12,882 bases of DNA from Holophaga sp. (lineage in GTDB: Bacteria > Acidobacteriota > Holophagae > Holophagales > Holophagaceae), in the NCBI GenBank assembly GCA_031292735.1, contig JARLGP010000129.1, positions 1-12,882 of the forward strand, written 5' to 3'. A program made the position numbers and the translations under genes. The notes under the pieces were generated by a model. It saw nothing but the letters and a program-made list of their open reading frames with translations, was not told the DNA's origin and searched no databases. Shown in pieces: positions 1 through 6,207 of this stretch (within the stretch, counting starts at the first letter, position 1; every line of letters starts with the position of its first letter).

Positions 1-262
1 CCTGGCCAGCGGCATCATCAGCGACGACCTGATCGAGACCGAGCTGTTCCTGTCCGCCGTGGGCAGCGACTGCGGCATCGCCAACGTGAACAACGGCACC
101 AGCGGCGCCGAGATCGGCGGCGCCTTCGGCGGCGAGAAGGAGACCGGCGGCGGCCGGGAAAGCGGTTCCGACGCCTGGAAGGCCTACATGCGCCGGCAGA
201 CCACCGCGATCAACTTCAGCGGCGGAGTGGAACTGGCCCAGGGCATCACCCTGGACGTCTAG
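1..262 (+). CDS. Aldehyde dehydrogenase, ALDH7 type (C-terminal fragment)
   Basis: Only the last 86 residues are present; the reading frame starts at base 2 and the 5' end lies outside the window. The sequence carries the distinctive ALDH7 C-terminal block, with [30 protein letters not shown] and then [17 protein letters not shown]. This block closely resembles ALDH7A1/AmaB, the NAD-dependent alpha-aminoadipic semialdehyde (piperideine-6-carboxylate) dehydrogenase of lysine catabolism. The catalytic Cys and the NAD-binding Rossmann region would be upstream and cannot be inspected. A role in lysine degradation is a family-based inference; ALDH7 enzymes also oxidise other aldehydes. It ends at a TAG and converges on the YqhD gene, with two hairpins between them. 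Confidence 0.88.
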   Translation, partial: LASGIISDDLIETELFLSAVGSDCGIANVNNGTSGAEIGGAFGGEKETGGGRESGSDAWKAYMRRQTTAINFSGGVELAQGITLDV

Positions 263-295
263 CCCAGCGGCATTCCGGCCAGCAGCATGACACTC

Positions 296-353
296 GCCCC
301 GGCCGGGGCTTCCAGCTCAACGCCGTCGCCCTCCCCCGGGAGGGCGACGGCGT
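296..353. terminator. Tandem hairpins between convergent genes, probable bidirectional terminator
   Basis: Two GC-rich dyads lie in the 100-base gap between the ALDH7 stop and the YqhD stop. The first is a 14-bp perfect palindrome at 296-309 (GCCCCGGCCGGGGC). The second has perfect 15-bp arms at 320-334 and 339-353 around a 4-base loop. Neither strand shows a convincing T-run after the stem, so canonical Rho-independent termination is uncertain. Position between converging genes is the main argument for the call. Confidence 0.55.
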
Positions 354-362
354 CCGGAGCGA

Positions 363-1520
363 TCAGAAGCAGTCTGCCAGCACCTGCCGGCTGCCCTCAA
401 GGGTGAGATCCTGGCGCTCGCCAAGGGCGGTCATGCCGTGGTCCTTGAGCTGGCCCAGGATGGTGTCCAGGGCGTCCCGTCCCACGCCGTACTCGCCCAG
501 CCGGGTGGCGATGCCGAGCTCCTGGAAGAAGGCCCGGGTCCTGGCGATGGCGGCTTCCACCCGCTCGGCTTCGCTGCCCGAGGTGATGCCCAGCACCCGC
601 TCGCCGTACTGGAGCAGCTTGGCGCGCTTGGCGTCCCGGCGCTGCCACAGCAGCGAGGGCAGCACCACGGCCAGGGTGCGGGCGTGGTCGATGCCGAACA
701 GGGCGGTGAGCTCGTGGCCGATCCGGTGGGTGGCCCAGTCCTGGGGCACCCCGGCGCCGATCAGGCCGTTGAGCGCCATGGTCGCCGCCCACATGAGGCT
801 GGCCCGCACCTCGTAGTCCTCGGGGGCGGCCAGGGCCTTGGGCCCCAGTTCCATGAGGGTCACCAGCAGCCCTTCGGCGAAGCGGTCCTGGACGTGGCCG
901 CCGGCGGGGAAGGTCAGGTACTGCTCCATGACGTGCACGAAGGCGTCCGCCACTCCGTTGGCGATCTGCCGGGGCGGCAGGGTGAAGGTGAGGCTGGGAT
1001 CCAGCACCGAGAACACCGGGAACACCTTGGGCGTGCCGAAGGCCAGCTTGGTCTTGCTGGCGCGCCGGGTGATCACCGCGCCGCTGTTCATCTCGGAGCC
1101 GGTGGCGGGCAGGGTCAGCACCGTGCCCAGGGGCAGCGCCCGCTCCACCACGCTTCCGCCCTTCAGGAGGATGTCCCAGGGCTCGCCCTGGAACGGGATG
1201 GCCGCGGCCACGAACTTGGTGCCGTCGATCACCGATCCGCCGCCCACCGCCAGCAGGAAATCCACCTGCTCGCGCCGGCCCAGCTCCACGGCTTCCATCA
1301 GCTTCTCGTAGCTGGGATTGGGCTCGATGCCGCCGAACTCCTCCACCCGGCGCTGGCCCAGGGCCGCGCGCACCGCCTGCAGGGTGCCGGTGCGCAGCAC
1401 GCTGCCGCCGCCGTAGAGCACCAGGACGTGGGCGTCCGCCGGCACCAGGCGGCCCAGGTCGCGGATGCGCCCCTTGCCGAACACGATCCGGGTGGGGTTG
1501 TACAGTTCGAAGTCCTGCAT
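363..1520 (-). CDS. yqhD: YqhD-type iron-containing alcohol dehydrogenase / NADPH-dependent aldehyde reductase
   Basis: A 385-residue cytosolic group III alcohol dehydrogenase, collinear with E. coli YqhD (387 aa), which reduces short-chain and lipid-derived aldehydes with NADPH. The N-terminal cofactor half shows YGGGS (36-40), EFGGIEPNP (61-69) and AVGGGSVIDGTKF (91-103), then LTLPATGSE (136-143). The metal-binding half contains NGVADAFVH (188-196) and DWATH...GHELTA...IDHA (261-280). By position relative to YqhD, the metal ligands are D192, H196, H265 and H279, all present. The ATG at 1520 has an AGGAG six bases upstream. The gene follows the Lrp-family regulator on the same strand with a 34-base gap, so both are probably one transcript. 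A role in aldehyde detoxification or fermentative alcohol formation is inferred from the family. Confidence 0.93.
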   Translation of the reverse strand: MQDFELYNPTRIVFGKGRIRDLGRLVPADAHVLVLYGGGSVLRTGTLQAVRAALGQRRVEEFGGIEPNPSYEKLMEAVELGRREQVDFLLAVGGGSVIDGTKFVAAAIPFQGEPWDILLKGGSVVERALPLGTVLTLPATGSEMNSGAVITRRASKTKLAFGTPKVFPVFSVLDPSLTFTLPPRQIANGVADAFVHVMEQYLTFPAGGHVQDRFAEGLLVTLMELGPKALAAPEDYEVRASLMWAATMALNGLIGAGVPQDWATHRIGHELTALFGIDHARTLAVVLPSLLWQRRDAKRAKLLQYGERVLGITSGSEAERVEAAIARTRAFFQELGIATRLGEYGVGRDALDTILGQLKDHGMTALGERQDLTLEGSRQVLADCF

Positions 1521-1554
1521 GGTGATCTCCTATGGCAGCCATTAGACTAGCCGT

Positions 1555-2019
1555 CTAGAACTCCAGGGGGGCGTTGTCGATCACTTCCTTCATCACGAAG
1601 AAGGTCCGGGTATGCCGCACCCCCGGCAGGGAGATCAGCTCGCTGCCGTGGATTCGGTTGAACGCCGCCATCTCCTCCACCCGGATCTTCAGGAAGTAGT
1701 CGAAATCGCCGGCCACCAGGTGGCAGTCGAGGATGTAGGGCAGGTGGCTGGCCGCCGCCTCGAACTGGGCGAAGCTGTCCGGGGTGGAGCGGTCCAGCAC
1801 CACGCCCACCATGACCAGGGCGCCGCGGTCCACCTTGTCCGGCGCCACCAGGGCCCGCACCCCCTGGATGTGGCCGTCCGCGAACAGCCGCTGGGTCCGG
1901 CGGTGGCAGGTGGCCGGACTGATGTCCACCGACTGGGCCAGTTCGGCGTTGCTCAAGCGCCCATTTTTTTGCAGCAAACGCAGCATTTTCAGATCAATGG
2001 GATCGAGTTCCGCGGACAT
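1555..2019 (-). CDS. Lrp/AsnC family transcriptional regulator
   Basis: A 154-residue feast/famine regulator. Residues 6-55 form the winged HTH, starting LDPIDLKMLRLLQKNGRLSN with recognition region ISPATCHRRTQRL. Residues 66-148 match the RAM effector/oligomerisation domain, with the characteristic AGDFDYFLKIRV stretch (103-114) and a late LPGVRHTRTFFVMKEV strand. I chose the ATG at 2019 because AAAGGA lies six bases upstream; in-frame ATGs at 2037 and 2034 would add six or five residues but have no ribosome-binding site. It is the promoter-proximal gene of a leftward pair with yqhD, so it plausibly controls that reductase and itself. The effector is unknown; an amino acid or aldehyde-derived acid would be typical. 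A 28-bp AT-rich dyad just upstream is a candidate operator. Confidence 0.9.
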   Translation of the reverse strand: MSAELDPIDLKMLRLLQKNGRLSNAELAQSVDISPATCHRRTQRLFADGHIQGVRALVAPDKVDRGALVMVGVVLDRSTPDSFAQFEAAASHLPYILDCHLVAGDFDYFLKIRVEEMAAFNRIHGSELISLPGVRHTRTFFVMKEVIDNAPLEF

Positions 2020-2044
2020 GGCCAGTCCTTTCATCATCTAGCGA

Positions 2045-2072
2045 GAATATGGAAGAATTCTTCAAGATATTC
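2045..2072. promoter_or_regulatory. AT-rich dyad upstream of the Lrp gene, candidate operator
   Basis: A perfect 12-bp palindrome, GAAGAATTCTTC (2052-2063), is flanked by inverted GAATAT (2045-2050) and ATATTC (2067-2072), one and three bases away. It starts 26 bases before the Lrp start codon, inside an AT-rich tract (about 2040-2125) that contrasts sharply with the GC-rich surroundings. Lrp-family proteins commonly bind AT-rich dyads and autoregulate, so this is a reasonable operator. A TTGACT lies on the minus strand at 2097-2092, but no -10 box at good spacing could be assigned. A second short palindrome, GAAGCTTC, is at 2114-2121. The site could instead serve the divergent Crp-like gene. 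Confidence 0.5.
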
Positions 2073-2256
2073 CGGAAACAGGTTAAAATAAAGTCAAAAT
2101 AATTTTGAAAACGGAAGCTTCATTCAGGGGAGACCTGATAGCATTTCCCCATCGTGTCAGTTCGCTTGAATTCGTCTAGAACCTGAAGCTGGAATGGCAC
2201 CGGGGACCTTCTCGCCCGACCTTCCCGCGATCCGCAGGAAGGTTGGAGCACCCCAT

Positions 2257-3024
2257 ATGAGGCAGACTGTGGTGAGCTTGGGAGAATTCGACTGTGTTCC
2301 GGGCCTGTCCGTGGCGGAAGCCCGGGAGCTGTTTGCCGGGTGCGATCTGCGCCACTTCGGCGACGGCGACGTGGTGTTCCTCCAGGGTGAGCCCATGCCC
2401 GGGGTGCTGGTGGTGGTCCAGGGGGCGCTCAAGGTGTTCCAGACCGACGGCCGCAAGGTGCAGGTGGTGGACTTCCTCGAGCCGGGCTCCTGCTGCGGGG
2501 TGGACGAGGCCTTCGACGGCGGCGCGGCGACCTCCGCGGGGGAAGCCCTGGGCCAGACCGCGTGCTGGGTGGTGCCGCCCGAACCCCTGCGGCTCCTGGC
2601 CGCCCGGAACCACAATGTGGCCATGTGGCTGAGCCTGCATCTGGCCGGCCGGATCCGCAGCCTGCTTTCGCTGGTGGAGACCCTGAGCCTGCACAGCGTT
2701 CCGGAGCGGGTCGCCCAGCTCATCCTGGACTACCAGGGACGGAACCCCGGGCGCTGCCTGGTGGAATTCCGGGAGACCCAGGAGGATTCGGCCCAGCGGC
2801 TGGGCGCCAGCCGGGAGGCGTTCAGCCGGGCCTTGAGGCTGATGGCCGACCTGGGCCTGATCAAGAACATGTTCCCGGCGGTGCGGATCCTGGACCTGCC
2901 GAAGCTGCAGCGCTTCGCCGCGGGCTGGCAGGCCCGGACCCCCATGCCGGTGTCCGGGGCGGGCCCCTACCGGGTCGAGATGCCCTACCTGCGGCCATCG
3001 CGGCAGGTCCTCACCGGGGTCTAG
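2257..3024 (+). CDS. Crp/Fnr-family transcriptional regulator
   Basis: A 255-residue protein with an N-terminal cyclic-nucleotide-binding-like beta-roll (about 15-115, including GDGDVVFLQGEPMPGVLVVVQGALKV), a long dimerisation helix (about 118-146) and a Crp-type winged HTH (173-202, ETQEDSAQRLGASREAFSRAL...LGLI). The ATG at 2257 is preferred because GGAG sits eight bases upstream; an in-frame ATG at 2194 would add 21 residues with weak translation signals. The segment matching the cAMP phosphate-binding cassette (GSCCGVDEAFDGGAATSAGEAL, with a break here at residues 78-97) lacks the Arg-Ser pair of E. coli CRP, so cAMP is unlikely to be the ligand. Several Cys residues (13, 29, 79, 80, 103, 167) are present, but not in the N-terminal FNR cluster pattern. 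Target and signal are unknown. It is divergent from the Lrp gene and upstream of a sigma-54 activator on the same strand. Confidence 0.87.
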   Translation: MRQTVVSLGEFDCVPGLSVAEARELFAGCDLRHFGDGDVVFLQGEPMPGVLVVVQGALKVFQTDGRKVQVVDFLEPGSCCGVDEAFDGGAATSAGEALGQTACWVVPPEPLRLLAARNHNVAMWLSLHLAGRIRSLLSLVETLSLHSVPERVAQLILDYQGRNPGRCLVEFRETQEDSAQRLGASREAFSRALRLMADLGLIKNMFPAVRILDLPKLQRFAAGWQARTPMPVSGAGPYRVEMPYLRPSRQVLTGV

Positions 3025-3040
3025 CCTGTGGCCCGTTCCC

Positions 3041-3061
3041 GCTGCTCCTTCGGTGGGCAGC
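3041..3061 (+). terminator. UUCG-loop hairpin after the Crp-like gene, possible weak terminator
   Basis: GCTGCTCC and GTGGGCAGC pair around a TTCG tetraloop with one bulged T, 17 bases after the Crp-like stop codon. No T-run follows, so it may be a weak or Rho-assisted terminator or an RNA-stabilising stem. Readthrough into the downstream activator remains possible. Confidence 0.25.
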
Positions 3062-3155
3062 AAATCCCGCCTGCAAGTTCCTCGCCAGAGGCTGGCACGG
3101 GGGGGATAAGATGCAGTGGAACGTCAGCAAGCAGCCTGGCCCGACCGGGGGAGAA

Positions 3156-4520
3156 ATGGACCTCAAGCAGTTGGATTTCGTCCTGGGGATCGGCAACTTC
3201 ATCGACTCGCTGGTGGTCGTGGACGAGAACTGCCGCATCTGCTCCCACCGGATCTTCCAGAGCGGCGGGGTCAACTGGGAAGAGCAGGATTCCATCGGGA
3301 AGACGCCCATGGAGGCCTTCCCGGGGCTGACCGAAGCCAATTGCCCAACCTACCGGGCGCTGCATTTTGGCGAAAAGAAAATCAATGAAAAGCTCAAGAT
3401 CAATTTCAAGGACCTGGAGTTCCTGGTTGTCGTGAACACCATGCTGGTGACCAGGCACGGCAAGACGATCGGCGCCGCGTCTGCCGGGCAGGTGCTGGAC
3501 GCGGGCCTGCTCCGGGACACCATCACCCTTCCGGGACCGGCGGCCCGGCCGAAGCGGCACCTTTTCGACGTCACCGACATCATCGGCAATTCCCGGGAAA
3601 CCCAGCTGCTGCGGATGAAGATCAAGCGGGTGGCGGTCTCGCCTTCCAACGTCCTGATCTACGGCGAGACCGGAACCGGCAAGGAGCTGGTGGCGCAGTC
3701 CATCCACAGCAACAGTCTGCGCCCCGACGCTCCATTCATCTCCCAGAACTGCGCCGCCATCCCCGAGAACCTCCTGGAGAGCACGTTCTTCGGCACCACC
3801 AGGGGCAGCTTCACGGGCGCGGAGAACAGGCCCGGGATCTTCGAGCTGGCCGAGGGTGGCACCCTCTTCCTGGACGAGCTGAACTCCATGGATCTCGGCA
3901 TGCAGGCCAAGCTGCTGAAGGCCATCGAGGAGAAGAGGATCACCCGGGTAGGCGGGGACCGGGCCCGGCAGATCGATGTCCGGATTCTCAGCTCCATCAA
4001 CGAGACGCCGGACCGGTGCCTGCAGGACAAGACCATCCGGGCCGACCTGTTCTACCGCCTGTCGGGGGTCCAGATCCGGCTTCCACCGTTGCGGGAACGG
4101 CAGTCCGATCTGGCCGACTTGTTGCCCCACTATTTGAACTGCCTGAACCAGGATCTGGACAAGGCCATCCAGGGGGTGTCCCAGGATGTCCAGGTCCTGT
4201 TCGAACACTACGATTGGCCGGGCAACATCCGCGAATTCAAGCACGTCCTGGAATGCGCCGTTTCGTTCGGGGCCAGCCCCGTGCTCCAACTGGACGATCT
4301 CCCGGAATACATGAAGAAGATCAACCAGGCTCCCCGGCAAACGCAACTCGCCGACGGCGAAAGCCTGTCCGAGGCCATGGACCGGTTCGAACGGGATTTC
4401 ATCAAGGCCCGGGCCAAGGAGGCCCGGTCCCTGGCGGAACTGGCCGGGCGCCTCAAGATTTCGCGGCAAACCTTGAAATACAAAATGAGGAAACACGGAC
4501 TGGATCCGTTCGAGGACTGA
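3156..4520 (+). CDS. Sigma-54-dependent enhancer-binding regulator (paralogue 1)
   Basis: A 454-residue bacterial enhancer-binding protein. Residues 1-125 form a PAS-like sensor with no receiver-domain features. The AAA+ domain spans about 141-370: Walker A GETGTGKE (170-177), sigma-54 contact loop GSFTGA (217-222, a variant of GAFTGA), Walker B GGTLFLDE (234-241), arginine-finger region IRADLFYRL (294-302), and WPGNIRE (354-360). A Fis-type HTH closes the protein (about 425-450). The start at 3156 aligns with the paralogue's MDSKY. An upstream ATG at 3111 (15 extra residues) is also possible; both have G-rich upstream sequence. It converges on the paralogue with a 12-base gap. The lack of a receiver domain indicates direct ligand sensing rather than phosphorelay control. 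Cys26 and Cys29 with His31 in the sensor are notable. Its targets are probably the nearby sigma-54 promoters. Confidence 0.92.
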   Translation: MDLKQLDFVLGIGNFIDSLVVVDENCRICSHRIFQSGGVNWEEQDSIGKTPMEAFPGLTEANCPTYRALHFGEKKINEKLKINFKDLEFLVVVNTMLVTRHGKTIGAASAGQVLDAGLLRDTITLPGPAARPKRHLFDVTDIIGNSRETQLLRMKIKRVAVSPSNVLIYGETGTGKELVAQSIHSNSLRPDAPFISQNCAAIPENLLESTFFGTTRGSFTGAENRPGIFELAEGGTLFLDELNSMDLGMQAKLLKAIEEKRITRVGGDRARQIDVRILSSINETPDRCLQDKTIRADLFYRLSGVQIRLPPLRERQSDLADLLPHYLNCLNQDLDKAIQGVSQDVQVLFEHYDWPGNIREFKHVLECAVSFGASPVLQLDDLPEYMKKINQAPRQTQLADGESLSEAMDRFERDFIKARAKEARSLAELAGRLKISRQTLKYKMRKHGLDPFED

Positions 4521-4532
4521 AGGCCCCGGCCC

Positions 4533-5900
4533 TCAACCGATATCGAAGAGCTTGAGCCCGTGCTTCTTGATCTTGTAGGCCAAGGCCTGGCGGGAAAGGT
4601 TCAGTGAGTCGGCCAGCTCCGTGAGGTTCCGGGCCTCCCTGGCCTTGCTGGTGATCATTTCTTTCTCGAACCTGGCCCTGGCTTCATGGAGGCTTTCTTC
4701 TTCCGCCGTGGGCTCCGGTTGGCGGGTGGCGGGCAGCCGCTTCAGGTAATCCGGAAGACTGCCCGGTTCGATGAGCGGGCCGGTGATGAAATTGAACGCT
4801 GATTCCATCACGTTCTTCAGCTCCCGGATGTTGCCGGGCCACCCGTAGGCTCGGAACAGATCCAGAACGTCAGGGGAAATCCGCTCGACGCTGGTGGACA
4901 TCTCACGGTTGAACTTGCGGATGAAATGGGCCGCCAGGTCCTGGATGTCGGATTTGCGCTCGCGCAAGGGCGGCAGGTAGATCTGGACGCCCGACAACCT
5001 GAAGAACAGGTCGGGCCGGATGGTTCTGTCCTGAAGGCTGCGCTCCGGGGACTGGTTGGCGGCGGCGATGATCCGGACATCGATCAGCCGAGCTTCCGAG
5101 CCGCCCACCCGAGTGACCATCCTGTCCTCGATGGTCTTCAACAGTTTGGCCTGCATGCCAAGGTCCATGGAATTCAGCTCGTCCAGAAAAACCGTGCCGC
5201 CGTTGGCCAGTTCGAAGATCCCGGCCTTGTTCTGGGCCCCGGTAAAACTGCCCTTGGTGGTTCCGAAGAACAGGCTCTCCAGGAGGGTCTGGGGAATGGC
5301 CGCACAGTTCTGGGAGATGAAGCGGCCGTTCCGGCGCGGACTCCCGCTATGCAGGGCCTGGGCCACCAGTTCCTTGCCGGTTCCGGTCTCCCCGTAGATG
5401 AAGACGCTGGACGCCATGGGCGCCACCGTCTGGATCTTCTGGCGGAGCAGGGTGGTTTCCGGGGAATTGCCGATGATGTCGGCAACCTCGTAGAGGCGGT
5501 TCTGCTGGATGGCCGGGAATTCCGGAACGTTGATGGAATATCGGAGGTATTCCTCGTCCAGGACCTTGGCGGTGGTCACGGCGCCGATGGTTCGCCCCTG
5601 GTCGATGATCAAAAAGGTGTTGATGATGACGGTGTATTCCACCCCCTTGTAGCCGACCTTGAGCTTCCTGTCGACTGTAATTTCGTTGTAGTGAAGGGCC
5701 CGGTAGCTTGGCGAGTCCTTCGGGCTCAGGTTCGGGAAGATCTCCGCCGGGGTTTTCCCGATGGATGACATCTCTTCCCAGGACAGGCCTCCTTGGCGAA
5801 ACATCTTGTGGGAGCAGATGCACCACTTCTCATCCACCACGAACAAGGTGTCGACAAAGTTGCCCAGCTTTTGAATGAAGTATAAATACTTCGAGTCCAT
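4533..5900 (-). CDS. Sigma-54-dependent enhancer-binding regulator (paralogue 2)
   Basis: A 455-residue enhancer-binding protein that aligns without gaps to its neighbour over about the first 390 residues (30 of 40 identical at 141-180). The layout is the same: PAS-like sensor (1-125) with WCICSH at 26-31, Walker A GETGTGKE (170-177), GSFTGA (217-222), GGTVFLDE (234-241), IRPDLFFRL (294-302), WPGNIRE (354-360) and a C-terminal Fis-type HTH (LTELADSLNLSRQALAYKIK, 426-445). I placed the start at 5900, where homology to the paralogue begins. In-frame starts at 5945 (ATG) and 5978 (GTG) exist, and the 5978 GTG would fit a short leader from the sigma-54 promoter at 6021-6006. The gene is divergent from the M20D amidohydrolase gene and shares a control region with it, making it the best candidate activator of that operon and of itself. 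Confidence 0.92.
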   Translation of the reverse strand: MDSKYLYFIQKLGNFVDTLFVVDEKWCICSHKMFRQGGLSWEEMSSIGKTPAEIFPNLSPKDSPSYRALHYNEITVDRKLKVGYKGVEYTVIINTFLIIDQGRTIGAVTTAKVLDEEYLRYSINVPEFPAIQQNRLYEVADIIGNSPETTLLRQKIQTVAPMASSVFIYGETGTGKELVAQALHSGSPRRNGRFISQNCAAIPQTLLESLFFGTTKGSFTGAQNKAGIFELANGGTVFLDELNSMDLGMQAKLLKTIEDRMVTRVGGSEARLIDVRIIAAANQSPERSLQDRTIRPDLFFRLSGVQIYLPPLRERKSDIQDLAAHFIRKFNREMSTSVERISPDVLDLFRAYGWPGNIRELKNVMESAFNFITGPLIEPGSLPDYLKRLPATRQPEPTAEEESLHEARARFEKEMITSKAREARNLTELADSLNLSRQALAYKIKKHGLKLFDIG

Positions 5901-6005
5901 GTACTTTAGCTCTGGTGGATTATACTCCTGCCGTCCCAAAACCATCCTCCCCGATTGTCTTCGCCCGGCTCGGTTCACCGGACCTCGATCAAACCCCTAT
6001 AAATA

Positions 6006-6021
6006 AGCAAGGTGTCTGCCA
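6006..6021 (-). promoter_or_regulatory. Sigma-54 promoter reading into activator 2
   Basis: On the minus strand the sequence is TGGCAGACACCTTGCT, against the consensus TGGCACGNNNNTTGCW. The -24 GG and -12 GC are separated by exactly 10 bases. The predicted transcription start is near 5995, 95 bases before the 5900 start codon or 17 before the alternative GTG at 5978. A sigma-54 promoter on a sigma-54 activator gene suggests autoregulation. Confidence 0.75.
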
Positions 6022-6041
6022 ACCCCCTTCCGGATTCCCAC

Positions 6042-6078
6042 GCACGTTTTTGCCGGACCGGATGAAAATTTTGCGTCC
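6042..6078. promoter_or_regulatory. Tandem upstream activating sites for a sigma-54 activator
   Basis: Two dyad-like 12-mers sit 21 bp apart, two helical turns: GCACGTTTTTGC (6042-6053) and TGAAAATTTTGC (6063-6074). The second continues as GCGTCC to 6078. The stretch AAAATTTTGCG (6065-6075) recurs exactly upstream of the porin gene at 8881-8891. ATTTTGCGTCC (6068-6078) recurs exactly as its reverse complement at 8852-8862. The inferred full palindrome is GGACGCAAAATTTTGCGTCC. Centres lie about 130 and 108 bases upstream of the rightward start, a normal enhancer distance, but only about 52 and 74 bases from the leftward start. Confidence 0.65.
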
Positions 6079-6150
6079 CGAACGCCTCCACCTTTCTGGG
6101 ACCGGTCCGCAGGCTCCAGCCAACGGGCTTCGAAAACGGTTGTGGAGGTT

Positions 6151-6166
6151 TGGCACAGAACTTGAT
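6151..6166 (+). promoter_or_regulatory. Sigma-54 promoter of the amidohydrolase-permease operon
   Basis: TGGCACAGAACTTGAT matches TGGCACGNNNNTTGCW except for two positions: the base after TGGCAC, and -12 GA instead of GC. GG and GA are separated by 10 bases as required. The predicted start is near 6177, giving a leader of about 30 bases to the GTG at 6208. The -12 deviation could mean a weaker, tightly activator-dependent promoter. Confidence 0.7.
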
Positions 6167-6207
6167 CTGGGACATGTCATCAACCCGACAATTCCAAGGA
6201 GGCAGGT

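Larger units (their letters stand above)
5901..6207. other. Divergent control region between activator 2 and the amidohydrolase gene
   Basis: This 307-base non-coding spacer holds, from left to right, a TATAAT (minus strand, about 25 bases before the 5900 start, with no good -35), a leftward sigma-54 promoter, two dyad sites, a rightward sigma-54 promoter and the AAGGAGG ribosome-binding site at 6196-6202. No convincing small gene was seen in it. Confidence 0.7.

Noticed and set aside
397..1550. Long alternative frames on both strands over the YqhD gene
   Set aside because: Low-complexity Arg/Gly/Pro/His-rich translations typical of GC-rich shadow frames; only the 363-1520 frame has family motifs.
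1542..1558. Short inverted repeat TAGAC/GTCTA between the Lrp and YqhD genes
   Set aside because: Only 5 bp per arm and overlapping the Lrp stop codon; too short to call an operator or terminator.
3093..3107. TGGCACG followed by GGGGGGAT upstream of activator 1, resembling a sigma-54 promoter
   Set aside because: The -24 half is perfect, but the -12 position reads GGAT where TTGC is needed, so the essential GC is missing. It is also partly explained by the G-rich run before the possible ATG at 3111.
2562..3155. Open frame continuous with activator 1, extending back through the Crp-like gene
   Set aside because: The upstream part is Pro/Gly/Arg-rich shadow coding in another frame of a clear Crp-like gene. 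Homology to the paralogue starts only at 3156.
5917..5922. TATAAT on the minus strand upstream of activator 2 as a housekeeping promoter
   Set aside because: No acceptable -35 box 15-19 bases upstream, whereas a near-consensus sigma-54 promoter lies at 6021-6006.
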